Shown here: positions 54,201 to 62,641 of the stretch, piece by piece
How the letters are laid out: each line of letters begins with the position of its first letter
How positions within the stretch are numbered: the stretch's first letter is position 1
Origin: JAJYQH01 sp036261615
Lineage (GTDB): Bacteria; Actinomycetota; Actinomycetes; Propionibacteriales; Propionibacteriaceae
Assembly (NCBI GenBank): GCA_036261615.1
Contig: DATAKK010000084.1
Span: 56,204 to 120,203, forward strand
Direction of reading: 5' to 3'
DNA: 64,000 bases
Notes under the pieces: generated by a model
Seen by the model: the letters and a program-made list of their open reading frames with translations, nothing else
The model's database searches: none
What the model was told of the DNA's origin: nothing
Program-made: the position numbers and the translations under genes

Positions 54201-56689
54201 GTGACGATGGAGATGATCGGCGTCCACCGCTGCTGGAGCAGGAACAGCCGGAACACGGCCTGGTGCAGTGCGTCCGACGGCTCGAGGGAGGTGACCCCGT
54301 AATGCGAGAGCACCCGGGTCAGCCGGTCGGCGAAGTCGGCGGGCAACTGCTCGCGCTCGACGTCGAGGCTGTGCAGGTAGCGCTGGAAGTACTCGCGGGT
54401 CGAGTGGACCCGGGTGTCGAGGTCGGTGTCCGGGCCGGCGGGCTGGTTGCGGCTCAGCTCGGCGATGTCGGTGAACAGGTCGAGGAGGTCGGCCTCGGCC
54501 CGCAGGTTGGAGCCGTCGTCGGGGCGGATCGCGAGGTAACGGCCCAGGGCGCCCGACGGGTTGCCGGGGTCGGTGTCGAAACCGAGCAGCACGGAACGCA
54601 ACTGGGCCAACGGTCCGTCACCGGACGCGGGCCCGCTCGTGTCGTCGGGGAGGTCGAGATCGACGTGGCCGGCGGCCTGACCGCTGTCGGCCCGGTCGTC
54701 GAGCGGCTCCAAGCGGGCGAGCGGCGCGCCGGTCTCCACCTGGCTTCCCGCGCGCACCGAGATCTCCCGGACGCGGGCCGCGAAGGGCGCGGTGATCACC
54801 GTCTCCATCTTCATGCTCTCGAGCACGACGACCCGGTCGCCGGCGGCCACCTCGTCGCCCACGGCGACGGGAGTGGCGACGACCAGCGCGGGGGCCTGCG
54901 ACCGCAGGACGCCGCCCTCGTCCCGGCTGACCCGGTGGGCCACGCCGTCGATCTCGATCATCTGGATCGGCCCGGGCTCCCCGACGAGCACCCGCAGGCT
55001 CTGCCTGCCCAGGTGCAGCCGGCCGGTGAACTCGTCGATCCGCGCGAAGCACGCCTCGAGGGTGACGGCGTCCTCGCCCGCGCCGAGGGTGACGGTGTAC
55101 TGCTGGGGCGCGGTGCGCAGCACCTCGACGGCGTGGGTGACGCCCCGGAGCTTGAGTTCGACGGGACGGCCGACGTCGTGGCTGGCGAGCGGTCGCCCCC
55201 GGCGGGCGGTGTCGAAGAAGCGGGCCCGCTCGATCGCCTCGGCCTCCTGGTAGGCCTGGATGCCGGCGACGACGAGGGCCGCCCCGGCGTGCCGGGTGCT
55301 CTGCAGCCGGCCCTCGGCCCGCACCCGGTCGATCCAGCCGGTGTCGGCCCAGCCGGTGGGGCCGCTGCCGTCGACCACCTCGGGCTGGGCCAGCAGGTCG
55401 AGGATGAAGCTCTTGTTGGTGGCGCCGCCGTCGATGACCACCGACGTCTCGCTCATCGCGCGGCGCAGCCGGGCCAGCGCCTCCTCGCGGTCGGCGCCGA
55501 ACGCGATGATCTTGGCGATCATCGAGTCGAAGTCGGCCGGGATGGTGTCACCTTCGGCGACCCCCGTGTCGACCCGGATGCCGGGTCCCTGCGGCAGCAC
55601 CAGCCGCTGGATGTGCCCGGGCGCCGGCGCGAAGTCGCGATCGGGGTCCTCGGCGTTGAGCCGCGCCTCGATGGCGTGCCCGATCTCGACCGGGCGCTCG
55701 CCGGTGAGCCGGCCGCCGGCGGCGACGTGCAACTGGAGCTTGACGAGGTCGGTGCGGGTGGTCGCCTCGGTGATCGGGTGCTCGACCTGGAGCCGGGTGT
55801 TCACCTCGAGGAACGCGAACTGGTCGTCGTCCGGCTGGTAGAGGAACTCGACAGTCGCCGCACCGCAGTAGCCCACCTTCACCGCGAGCCGTTCGGCACT
55901 CGCCTTGACCTCCGCGACCCGCTCGGGGGTGAGCAGGGGCGACGACGACTCCTCGATGACCTTCTGGTTGCGTCGCTGGATGCTGCAGTCGCGGACGCCG
56001 AGGGCCCACGCAGTGCCGTGGCTGTCGGCGATGACCTGCACCTCGACGTGCCGGGCGCCGGTGACGAGTTTCTCGAGGAACACGACGCCCGAGCCGAAGG
56101 CGCGCTCCGCCTCGCCCCGGGTGCGGTCGAAGACGTCGATGAGGTCGGCGTCCGACGTGACCTTCTGGATGCCCCGGCCGCCGCCGCCCGCGGTGGCCTT
56201 GAGCATGAGTGGGTAGCCGATCCGGTGCGCGGCCTCGAGCGCGTCGTCGATGGTGGCGACGTCGCCCCGGCTCCACGGGGCCACCGGGACGCCGACCGAC
56301 TCGGCGATGAGCTTCGAGCCGATCTTGTCGCCGAGTTGGCGCATCGCCTCGGCGCTCGGGCCGATGAACGTGACCCCGAGCCGGGCGCACAGTTCGGCGA
56401 ACCGGGGGTCCTCGGCCACGAACCCCCAGCCGACCCAGGCGGCGTCCGCACCGCTGCTGACCAGGGCGCGCTCGAGCACGGCGTAGTCGAGGTAGGGCCG
56501 GGCGGAGGCGGGGCCGAGGTTGACGGCGTGGTCGCTCTCGCGGACGAACATCGCGTTCGCCTCGCCCTCGGTGTGCAGGGCGACGGTCTCGATCCGGGGG
56601 CCGGTGCGCTCGGCGTTGAGGTCACGGACCGCGTGGATGAGTCGGACCGCGGCCTCACCGCGGTTGACGATGGCGACACGCTGGAACAC
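51203..56689 (-). CDS. Single-chain multidomain acyl-CoA carboxylase (biotin carboxylase-BCCP-central-carboxyltransferase)
   Basis: An 1828-residue fusion with the domain order of eukaryotic acetyl-CoA carboxylase. Residues ~1-460 are biotin carboxylase (ATP loop GGGGRGIQKV near 166, EVNTRLQVEHPITEATTRTD near 300). The biotin carrier has ESMKMET with the biotinylated Lys near 623. Residues ~680-1250 are a long central region. The last ~550 are carboxyltransferase (KQSLDFSGGVSAEDNFG; SRYHGGAFVVFSKALNPN near 1709). Most bacteria use separate subunits. Acetyl- and propionyl-CoA are both possible; the mutase operon next door favours propionyl-CoA. GTG start with GAGGAT five bases upstream; TATGTT (reverse of 56726-56731) is a possible -10. 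Confidence 0.93.
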   Translation of the reverse strand: MFQRVAIVNRGEAAVRLIHAVRDLNAERTGPRIETVALHTEGEANAMFVRESDHAVNLGPASARPYLDYAVLERALVSSGADAAWVGWGFVAEDPRFAELCARLGVTFIGPSAEAMRQLGDKIGSKLIAESVGVPVAPWSRGDVATIDDALEAAHRIGYPLMLKATAGGGGRGIQKVTSDADLIDVFDRTRGEAERAFGSGVVFLEKLVTGARHVEVQVIADSHGTAWALGVRDCSIQRRNQKVIEESSSPLLTPERVAEVKASAERLAVKVGYCGAATVEFLYQPDDDQFAFLEVNTRLQVEHPITEATTRTDLVKLQLHVAAGGRLTGERPVEIGHAIEARLNAEDPDRDFAPAPGHIQRLVLPQGPGIRVDTGVAEGDTIPADFDSMIAKIIAFGADREEALARLRRAMSETSVVIDGGATNKSFILDLLAQPEVVDGSGPTGWADTGWIDRVRAEGRLQSTRHAGAALVVAGIQAYQEAEAIERARFFDTARRGRPLASHDVGRPVELKLRGVTHAVEVLRTAPQQYTVTLGAGEDAVTLEACFARIDEFTGRLHLGRQSLRVLVGEPGPIQMIEIDGVAHRVSRDEGGVLRSQAPALVVATPVAVGDEVAAGDRVVVLESMKMETVITAPFAARVREISVRAGSQVETGAPLARLEPLDDRADSGQAAGHVDLDLPDDTSGPASGDGPLAQLRSVLLGFDTDPGNPSGALGRYLAIRPDDGSNLRAEADLLDLFTDIAELSRNQPAGPDTDLDTRVHSTREYFQRYLHSLDVEREQLPADFADRLTRVLSHYGVTSLEPSDALHQAVFRLFLLQQRWTPIISIVTGLLQRWSSETRPRTASPDVREMLDRLTLATQRRFPTVGDLARSIRYYWFDRPAIEAEQAAALAQVPELLEHLRALPDGPTKRAVTEELVAAPDRLVGFLTRTQGSDTPAEEPLLGILAERHYRGFQLSHVHDEPVTGRAMLSADYVIGGRPTRLVSAIGTLEEFLGTGELIGQLGDQVGRRGEEQEAVVDLYLTTLRIDESGDVQAAALARALEAMPFFTQLRRVAIAVLPIEHGHVRYFTFRPVAEGRAEEDRISRGVHPMVGRQLNLWRLSNFDLRRLDAQGNVLLLEATAKTNPEDQRLVALAQVRRLSIMRDPRGQVAGLPHLERALINAVDAVRRARASAGPRRQLDHNHVWIHVWGEFDVDLRNLTNIERALAPITADAGITEVCIQSVVTRPGSDTAVPTVVRFSHQPGFGVRFQIQDPPTEPLAEASRYDDLVLRARRRGLVYPYELFGLVASSRGTAQELDLDDTGRLVPVDREPGRNTAGIICADVSTPTPTHPEGVHRIVIFGDPLKALGSIGRAEAARIVAALDLAAELGVPLDWFTLSSGARIAMDSGTENMDAVAWALKHIVEFTQAGGEINVIVAGINVGAQPYWNAEATMLMHTKGILVMTPDSAMVLTGKQSLDFSGGVSAEDNFGIGGYDRVMGPNGQAQYWAKDLAGAQAILMRHYDHTYVRPGEGRPRDVVTSDPDDRDVSSAPHSLEGSDFATVGDIFSVEKNPDRKKPFDIRTVMRAVGDADHEPLERWSGMADADTSVVFDTTIGGMPITMIGIESKSVPRAGYLPADGPDTFTAGTLFPRSSKKTARAINAASGNRPLVVLANLSGFDGSPESMRQLQLEYGAEIGRAIVNFRGPIVFVVISRYHGGAFVVFSKALNPNMTVLALEGSYASVIGGAPAAAVVFSREVTRRTEADPRVATLRDQSATAPDSQRAAVRAQLAEVRQSVRAEMISALAAEFDAVHNIQRAVEVGSVDDVISVAELRPRIISTLRSAR

Positions 56690-56994
56690 GGCACATCCTC
56701 ACGGGCTGGGGGATCGGACCTTGCCAACATAACCGGCGCCGGCGGGTCGAACGGCGAAGGCCATGAACAATGTCGCCCGGGGGCGATTGTCGGGATCCAC
56801 CAATCCCCAGCCGCTCCACGGGCCGTTGCGCGCCCTCCGAGTTGTGGTGAATGAACAGCCGGGACGCCTGAGCGCGCCGTCGCCACAGTTGCGGCGACCG
56901 CCCGCGGAGAGGTGGGTGGCGTGGGCGAATAGGGTTGGTGGCGCCGATCCGATGGGGACCACCCGCGGGCGGACACACGAGGGAACGGAGACCC
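56690..56994. promoter_or_regulatory. Divergent promoter region of the carboxylase and dusB
   Basis: 305 bases without a recognised gene. It holds the carboxylase -10 candidate (reverse of 56726-56731), a TAGGGT box for dusB (56930-56935) and an imperfect inverted repeat, ACAATGTCGCCC (56767-56778) against GGGCGATTGT (56781-56790), which could be an operator. No regulator gene adjoins. Confidence 0.45.
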
Positions 56995-58152
56995 ATGACA
57001 GCACTGGCGCCACCGCTGCGACTGGCCGCGCCCGGGCGTCCGGACGCCGTCGTCGTCGACACTCCGGTGGTCCTGGCCCCGATGGCCGGGATCACCAACG
57101 CGGCCTACCGGGAGCTGTGCGCGGAGCAGGGCGCCGGACTCTACGTGTGCGAGATGATCACGTCGCGGGGTCTCGTCGAGGGCGACCCGAAGACCGACGC
57201 GATGATCAGGTTCGCGGACGCCGAGTCGTACCGGTCGGTGCAGTTGTACGGCGTCGACCCGCACGTGGTCGGCGAGGCGACCAGCATTCTCATCGAGCGG
57301 TACGGCGTCGACCACGTCGACCTGAACTTCGGCTGCCCGGTGCCGAAGGTGACCCGCAAGGGTGGCGGCGGCGTGCTCCCCTGGAAGCGCGACCGGCTCC
57401 GGGCGATCCTCGAGGCCGCCGTGGCCGCGGCCGAGCCGCACGGCGTCCCGGTCACCATGAAGACCCGCATCGGCATCGACGACGAGCACGTCACGTACCG
57501 CGACGCCGGCCGGATCGCCCAGGACAGCGGGTGCGCCGCGATCGCCCTGCACGGGCGGACCGTGGCCCAGAGCTACTCGGGGCAGGCGGACTGGGCGGCG
57601 ATCGCCGACCTCGCCGCGCTCGTCGACATCCCGGTGCTCGGCAACGGCGACATCTGGGAGGCGCGGGACGCGGTCCGGATGGTCGAGGAGACGGGCTGTG
57701 CGGGAGTGGTGGTCGGGCGCGGCTGCCTGGGTCGTCCGTGGCTGTTCCGCGACCTCGCCGACGCCTTCGCCGGGCGCGACACCCGGGCCACCCCGACCCT
57801 CGGCGAGGTGTGCGGGGTGGTGCGGCGGCACGCTGAACTGCTGGCCGCGATCATGGGGGAGCGGCACGGGCTCACCGACCTGCGCAAACACATGGCCTGG
57901 TACTTCAAGGGGTTCCCCGTCGGGGGCGAGACCCGGCACGCGCTGGCCATGGTGTCGTCGTTCGAGGAACTCGACGCCCTGCTCGACACCCTCGACCCGA
58001 CCGTCTCCTTCCCGGAGCACGAACTCGGCCGGCCCCGGGGACGCCAGGGCAGCCCGCGGCACAAGGTGGTCATGCCGGAGGGCTGGCTGGCCGACACCGG
58101 GGGCGGCGGCATCGACCTCAGCGACGCCGAACTCGACGTGTCGGGCGGCTGA
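56995..58152 (+). CDS. dusB: tRNA-dihydrouridine synthase (DusB type)
   Basis: A 385-residue FMN-dependent tRNA reductase. The barrel begins VVLAPMAGITNAAYRELC. The catalytic Cys lies in LNFGCPVPKVTRKGGGGVLPW, the typical N-x-GCP-x-x-K-V-x-K-x-G-x-G signature. FMN phosphate contacts are in ALHGRTVAQ and NGDIW...VVVGRGCLGRPWLF. The C-terminal tRNA-binding domain has HMAWYFKGFPVGGE. The ATG at 56995 follows CGGAG by four bases. One base separates it from the dGTPase-like gene, so they form an operon. Confidence 0.95.
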   Translation: MTALAPPLRLAAPGRPDAVVVDTPVVLAPMAGITNAAYRELCAEQGAGLYVCEMITSRGLVEGDPKTDAMIRFADAESYRSVQLYGVDPHVVGEATSILIERYGVDHVDLNFGCPVPKVTRKGGGGVLPWKRDRLRAILEAAVAAAEPHGVPVTMKTRIGIDDEHVTYRDAGRIAQDSGCAAIALHGRTVAQSYSGQADWAAIADLAALVDIPVLGNGDIWEARDAVRMVEETGCAGVVVGRGCLGRPWLFRDLADAFAGRDTRATPTLGEVCGVVRRHAELLAAIMGERHGLTDLRKHMAWYFKGFPVGGETRHALAMVSSFEELDALLDTLDPTVSFPEHELGRPRGRQGSPRHKVVMPEGWLADTGGGGIDLSDAELDVSGG

Positions 58153-58153
58153 G

Positions 58154-59269
58154 ATGGACGACATCCTCCCCCCGCGGGCCAGCGCCTGGGCCACCACCAT
58201 GCGTGGCCACGACGCCGACGACCTCGTGGTCGCGCACCGCGACAGCAGCCTGACGATCGCCCGTGGCGAACCGATCGGCCGGATCGCCCGGGAACAGCGG
58301 GAGGCGGCGACGCTGCGCCGGGGCGCGACCCTTGCCAGCGGGGCCGGACGCCGGCGGCGTCCGGAGGAGCCCGACGCCGAGCGCACCTGCTTCGAGCGCG
58401 ACCGCGACCGGATCGTGCACTCACCGGCCTTCCGGCGGCTCGCCGGAAAGACCCAGGTCGTCGTGCACCCCAGCGACCACGAACGCACCCGGCTCACGCA
58501 CGCGCTCGAGGTCGCCCAGGTCGCCACGTCGATCGCCCGGGGGGTCGGGGCGAACGTGGCCCTCACCGAGGCGATCGCCCTCGGCCACGACTGCGGGCAC
58601 GGGCCCGGGGGACACGCGTCCGAGGACGCCTTCGACCTGTTCGTCCCCGGCGGCTACGACCACGGGCCGTGGGGGGCCGACGTCGTCCTCACCGGCCTCA
58701 ACCTCTGCGAGGAGACGCTCGACGGCATCCGGAACCACTCGTGGTCGCGCCCGGCCCCGGCGACGCTCGAGGGCGAGATCGTCTCGTGGAGCGACCGGAT
58801 CGCCTACTGCGCGCACGACCTCGAGGACGCCGCCGAGGCCGGCATCGTCACCCCCGACGACCTGCCCGACGAGGCGGCCGAGATCGTCGGCCGCAGCCGG
58901 CGGCAGCAGCTCGGCGTGTTCATCCGCGCGGTCGTCGCCACCACCTGCGCCACCGGGCGGGTCGGCATGGACGCCGCCACGGCGAACGCCCTGGCCGCCA
59001 TGCGCCGGTTCAACTACGAGCGCATCTACACCCGCCCGGAGTCGATCGCTCAGGCCCGGGCGGTCATCGCCGTCCTCGAGGCCCTGGTGTCGCACTACCT
59101 CGGCCATCCCGACCTGCTGCCCCCGAGCTACCGCGAGGTGGACGACCCGGTGGTGGGCGCGGTGAGCTACGTCGGAGGGATGACCGACCGGTTCGCGTTC
59201 GCCCAGGCGGTCGACCTGCTCGGCTGGCCGGCCGAGCGGCTGCCCCGCGCAATCGGCGCCACCCGCTGA
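58154..59269 (+). CDS. dgt: Deoxyguanosinetriphosphate triphosphohydrolase-like HD protein
   Basis: A 371-residue HD-domain dNTPase. Metal ligands are in RLTHALEVAQVATSIARG (H), ALGHDCGHGPGGHASE (HD) and SWSDRIAYCAHDLEDA (D). The N-terminus has the family segment DRDRIVHSPAFRRLAGKTQVV. Family members hydrolyse dNTPs to nucleoside plus triphosphate, often allosterically. Gene order dgt then dnaG matches other actinobacteria, though here two small membrane-protein genes lie between. Confidence 0.93.
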   Translation: MDDILPPRASAWATTMRGHDADDLVVAHRDSSLTIARGEPIGRIAREQREAATLRRGATLASGAGRRRRPEEPDAERTCFERDRDRIVHSPAFRRLAGKTQVVVHPSDHERTRLTHALEVAQVATSIARGVGANVALTEAIALGHDCGHGPGGHASEDAFDLFVPGGYDHGPWGADVVLTGLNLCEETLDGIRNHSWSRPAPATLEGEIVSWSDRIAYCAHDLEDAAEAGIVTPDDLPDEAAEIVGRSRRQQLGVFIRAVVATTCATGRVGMDAATANALAAMRRFNYERIYTRPESIAQARAVIAVLEALVSHYLGHPDLLPPSYREVDDPVVGAVSYVGGMTDRFAFAQAVDLLGWPAERLPRAIGATR

Positions 59270-59273
59270 GCGG

Positions 59274-60032
59274 TCACGGCCGCAGCTTCTCCTTGAGGTC
59301 GGGCGGCAGCAGGCGCCCGGCCATCATGAACTGGTGGGCCACCGCGACGACGACCGCCTGGCCCGCCATGATCCCGATGAGCACGAGGATCTGCGCGGCC
59401 CCGGCATGCAGTGGCGATCCGCCCCCGAGAAGGACGCCGATGAACGCCCCGGGAAGGGTGACCAGGCCGACCGTCCGGGTCGTGTCGAGGTTGGGGTACA
59501 ACGCCTCGGGCAGCGCCCGCTCGGTGACCAGGCGGATCGCCTCCCGCCGGGTGAAGCCGATCGCCAACGCCGCCTCGTAGATGCCCTGTCCCTCGCGCAG
59601 GGTGGTGAACTCCCGGCGTCCGACCAGGGTGTGCGCTGTCATCATGTTGCCGATGACGATGCCCGCGAGGGGCACGAGGGCGATGCCGTTGAGCGGCGCC
59701 GCGCCCGAGCCGAAGACGATGAGAAGCACGGGGAGCACACCACTGGCCATCGCGAGCGCCGACCACGGCCACGCCCGGCGCACGTCGGTGCGCCTCGCGG
59801 TGGTGCGGACGCCGATCGCGAACATGAGCAGGGCGAACGCCACCGCGTAGAGCAGGTGGGTGACCGCGGCGACCACGATGAACGACACCGCCGTCAGCTG
59901 CAGCGTGGCCCGCACCCCCGCGAGGACCATCGTCCGCGTGACCCCCAGCCGGGCCACGACGGACGCCGCCACGGCCAGTCCCAGCAGCAGGACGAGGGCG
60001 AGCGCGAGATGCCAGGTGAGCTGAACTGTCAC
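59274..60032 (-). CDS. FetB/UPF0014 family ABC transporter permease
   Basis: A ~252-residue membrane protein of the YbbM/FetB family, linked to iron or metal export and oxidative stress. Conserved blocks: LGVTRTMVLAGVRATLQLTAVSFI, VPLAGIVIGNMMTAHTLVGRR, EAALAIGFTRREAIRLVTERALPEAL and TVGLVTLPGAFIGVLLGG. About seven membrane segments. GTG 60032 is chosen over 60035 because TAGGCT (reverse of 60039-60044) lies 7 bases upstream. The partner ATPase FetA is not in the window. Confidence 0.88.
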   Translation of the reverse strand: MTVQLTWHLALALVLLLGLAVAASVVARLGVTRTMVLAGVRATLQLTAVSFIVVAAVTHLLYAVAFALLMFAIGVRTTARRTDVRRAWPWSALAMASGVLPVLLIVFGSGAAPLNGIALVPLAGIVIGNMMTAHTLVGRREFTTLREGQGIYEAALAIGFTRREAIRLVTERALPEALYPNLDTTRTVGLVTLPGAFIGVLLGGGSPLHAGAAQILVLIGIMAGQAVVVAVAHQFMMAGRLLPPDLKEKLRP

Positions 60033-60092
60033 CACGGCAGCCTATTCGGGCTCCCCTCGCGATCCGGACGCGGCGTCTGCGACAGTGGATGG

Positions 60093-60632
60093 GTGGGGAG
60101 CGTGGAGGAGCGGCACCACCCGGGGCACCGGCCGGACGGCGACCACGAGGGTGTGCTCGACCACGTCGAGGACGCCCTGCACGACTTCGACGAGCAGCAC
60201 CACGTGCTGCGCACCGCCGACGACGGCGACCGGTTCCGCTGGCGGGCCCGTATCCGCCGCAACCCGCACGCCCTGTTCTGGTACCGCATCGCGGTGGCCA
60301 TCGCCGGGCTGCTGCTCATGGTGGCCGCCGCGCTCACCGGCTGGCTGCCCGGCCCCGGGGGCATCCCGCTGTTCCTGCTCGGACTCGCGGTCTGGTCGTC
60401 CGAGTTCGCCTGGGCCAAGCGGCTCATGACGGTGTTCTCCCGGCTGTTCAACCGGTTCACGCGGATGAGCCGCCGCTCGAAGCGCCGCATCGTCTTCGGG
60501 GCGCTCGCCGGCGCCGTGCTCGCCTGGTATCTCACGGCCCTGGTCACCGGGTTGCCGGGCTGGCTCCCGGGGCCGGTCTCACGCCTGCTCGACCGGCTGC
60601 CGGGGCTCGATCCCACCTCCGCGCCCAGCTGA
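60093..60632 (+). CDS. PGPGW/TIGR02611 family membrane protein
   Basis: A ~179-residue protein with an acidic, His-rich N-terminus (HVEDALHDFDEQHHVL), then two adjacent membrane segments around the motif GWLPGPGGIPLFLLGLAVWSSEF, which defines the family, and a third segment at the C-terminus (ALAGAVLAWYLTALVTG). Function unknown. Start uncertain: GTG 60093, 60102 or 60153. It precedes dnaG by 44 bases on the same strand. Confidence 0.78.
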   Translation: MGSVEERHHPGHRPDGDHEGVLDHVEDALHDFDEQHHVLRTADDGDRFRWRARIRRNPHALFWYRIAVAIAGLLLMVAAALTGWLPGPGGIPLFLLGLAVWSSEFAWAKRLMTVFSRLFNRFTRMSRRSKRRIVFGALAGAVLAWYLTALVTGLPGWLPGPVSRLLDRLPGLDPTSAPS

Positions 60633-60676
60633 TCTCCGGCGTCGGCCCGGCGTCGCCGGTGCGTACACTCCTCACC

Positions 60677-62536
60677 ATGGCGGGCCGCATCAACGACGAG
60701 GACATCGCCCTCGTCCGGGAGCGGGCACGCATCGACGAGGTCGTCTCCTCCTACGTCACCCTGCGCCGCTCCGGCGGGGGCTCCCTGTCGGGCCTGTGCC
60801 CGTTCCACGACGAGAAGACCCCCAGCTTCCAGGTGACCCCGTCCCGCGGGCTGTTCTACTGCTTCGGCTGCGGCGAGGGCGGCGACGTCATCACCTTCCT
60901 CGAGAAGATCAACAACCTCACCTTCACCGAGGCCGTGCAGCAGCTCGCCGACCGGGTCGGCGTCCAGTTGCGGATCAGCGACGACGGCCACCAGGGGCCG
61001 AGCGGGCCGTCGCGCATCCGCATCCTCGAGGCGAACCAGGCCGCGCAGGAGTTCTTCGTCACCCAGCTCGCCGGTCCGGAAGGGCTCATCGGCCGCCAGT
61101 TCCTCGCCGGACGCGGGTTCGACCGGGCCGCCGCGGAGCTGTTCGGCGTCGGCTACGCGCCGAGTTCCGGACGAGCGCTCAAGCAGCACCTCAACGGACG
61201 CGGCTTCAGCGACGCCGAGCTGGTCAAGGCGGGACTCATCCGGGAGGGCGGCTACGACTTCTTCCGTGGCCGGGTGCTCTGGCCGATCAAGGACTCCGGG
61301 CGCTCGGTGCTCGGGTTCGGTGCCCGCCGGCTGTTCGACGAGGACCGGATCCCCGCGAAGTACATCAACACCCCCGAGACCGTCGTCTACAAGAAGTCGC
61401 AGGTGCTCTACGGACTCGACCTCGCCCGGCAGAACATCGGCCGCAAGTCCCAGGCCGTCGTCGTCGAGGGCTACACCGACGTCATGGCCGCCCACGTCGC
61501 CGGCGTCGACACGGCGGTGGCCAGCTGCGGCACCGCCTTCGGCGACGACCACGCCCGGCTGCTGCAGCGGCTGATGGGCAACCACGACGTGTTCAACGGC
61601 GAGGTGATCTTCACCTTCGACGGCGACCAGGCCGGTCAGAACGCCGCCCTCAAGGTGTTCAACGGCGACCAGAACTTCATCACCCAGACCTACGTGGCCG
61701 TCGAGCCCACTGGCCTCGACCCCTGCGACCTGCGCCTCCAGCACGGGGACGCCGCCGTCCGCGAGCTGGTCGCCCGCCGGATCCCGCTGTACGAGTTCGT
61801 CATGGGCAACGTGCTGCGCCAGCACGACCTCGACCGGGCCGACGGACGCCTCGCCGCCCTCCGCCAGGCGGCGCCCCTGGTCGGCAGCATCCGCGACTCC
61901 TCGCTCGTCAACCAGTACGTGCGGGAGCTGGCCGGAATGCTGGGCATGGACATCGACGAGGTGCGCCAGGAGGTCTCCCGCGCGGGCCGGCGCCGCATCC
62001 CCACGGCCCCGCAGGCCGCCCGCGTCCCCGAGCCGCCCCCCGGCGATTCGCTGCTCGCCGACACCCTGCCGTGGCCCGACCCCGCCGACCGCCAGCTGGA
62101 CGCCGAGCGCTCGACTCTCAAGCTCATGCTGCAGTACCCCACGCTGTTCGACCAGGAGTGGGACGGCATCACCCCGGACGACTTCTCCCACCCCGCCTAC
62201 CGTGCGGTGTTCACGGCGATCAGCCAGGTGCCGTGGCGCGCGGACCGGTGGGTGGACGGCGTCCGGGAGGCCACGCCCGACGAGACCGCCCGGCAGCTGG
62301 AGATCGCGCTGCTCGTCGAGCCGCTGCCGGGTCAGCCCGACGAGCAGTACGCGACGGCGTACGCGTCGCGGCTCATGCTCATCGCGGTGACCGCCCGCAT
62401 CCGCGATGTGAAGAGCAAGCTCCAGCGCACCAATCCGGTCGAGCACAAGAAGAGCTACGACGCGATGTTCGGCGGTCTTCTCGAGTTGGAGATGCGGCGC
62501 AAGCAGCTGCAGTTGGCGGTCGCCGGAAGCGAGTGA
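60677..62536 (+). CDS. dnaG: DNA primase
   Basis: A 619-residue primase. The zinc finger is CPFHDEKTPSF with Cys41 and His44, then CFGCGEGGD with Cys62 and Cys65. The TOPRIM core has VVEGYTDVMAAHVAGVD and FTFDGDQAGQNAALK. The C-terminal helicase-binding domain follows with DFSHPAYRAVFTAI. The ATG lies 8 bases after TACACT (60664-60669) with no ribosome site, so it is probably leaderless. It is followed by a sigma factor gene, an echo of the rpsU-dnaG-rpoD arrangement. Confidence 0.97.
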   Translation: MAGRINDEDIALVRERARIDEVVSSYVTLRRSGGGSLSGLCPFHDEKTPSFQVTPSRGLFYCFGCGEGGDVITFLEKINNLTFTEAVQQLADRVGVQLRISDDGHQGPSGPSRIRILEANQAAQEFFVTQLAGPEGLIGRQFLAGRGFDRAAAELFGVGYAPSSGRALKQHLNGRGFSDAELVKAGLIREGGYDFFRGRVLWPIKDSGRSVLGFGARRLFDEDRIPAKYINTPETVVYKKSQVLYGLDLARQNIGRKSQAVVVEGYTDVMAAHVAGVDTAVASCGTAFGDDHARLLQRLMGNHDVFNGEVIFTFDGDQAGQNAALKVFNGDQNFITQTYVAVEPTGLDPCDLRLQHGDAAVRELVARRIPLYEFVMGNVLRQHDLDRADGRLAALRQAAPLVGSIRDSSLVNQYVRELAGMLGMDIDEVRQEVSRAGRRRIPTAPQAARVPEPPPGDSLLADTLPWPDPADRQLDAERSTLKLMLQYPTLFDQEWDGITPDDFSHPAYRAVFTAISQVPWRADRWVDGVREATPDETARQLEIALLVEPLPGQPDEQYATAYASRLMLIAVTARIRDVKSKLQRTNPVEHKKSYDAMFGGLLELEMRRKQLQLAVAGSE

Positions 62537-62641
62537 GTCGGGCGTGAGGGGTGTGGACGCCTCGGTGTTGTCCGTGCCATCGCCCACGGCCGCCTGCTCG
62601 TGACGGTTCCCATCGGTCCACCGCGGATGAGGATCGGGGCC

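Noticed and set aside
53222..56854. A very long open frame (over 1200 codons) antisense to the carboxylase gene
   Set aside because: High GC at third positions keeps the opposite strand free of stops. The translation is low-complexity Arg/Gly/Glu/Val with no motif, while the minus strand encodes clear carboxylase domains.
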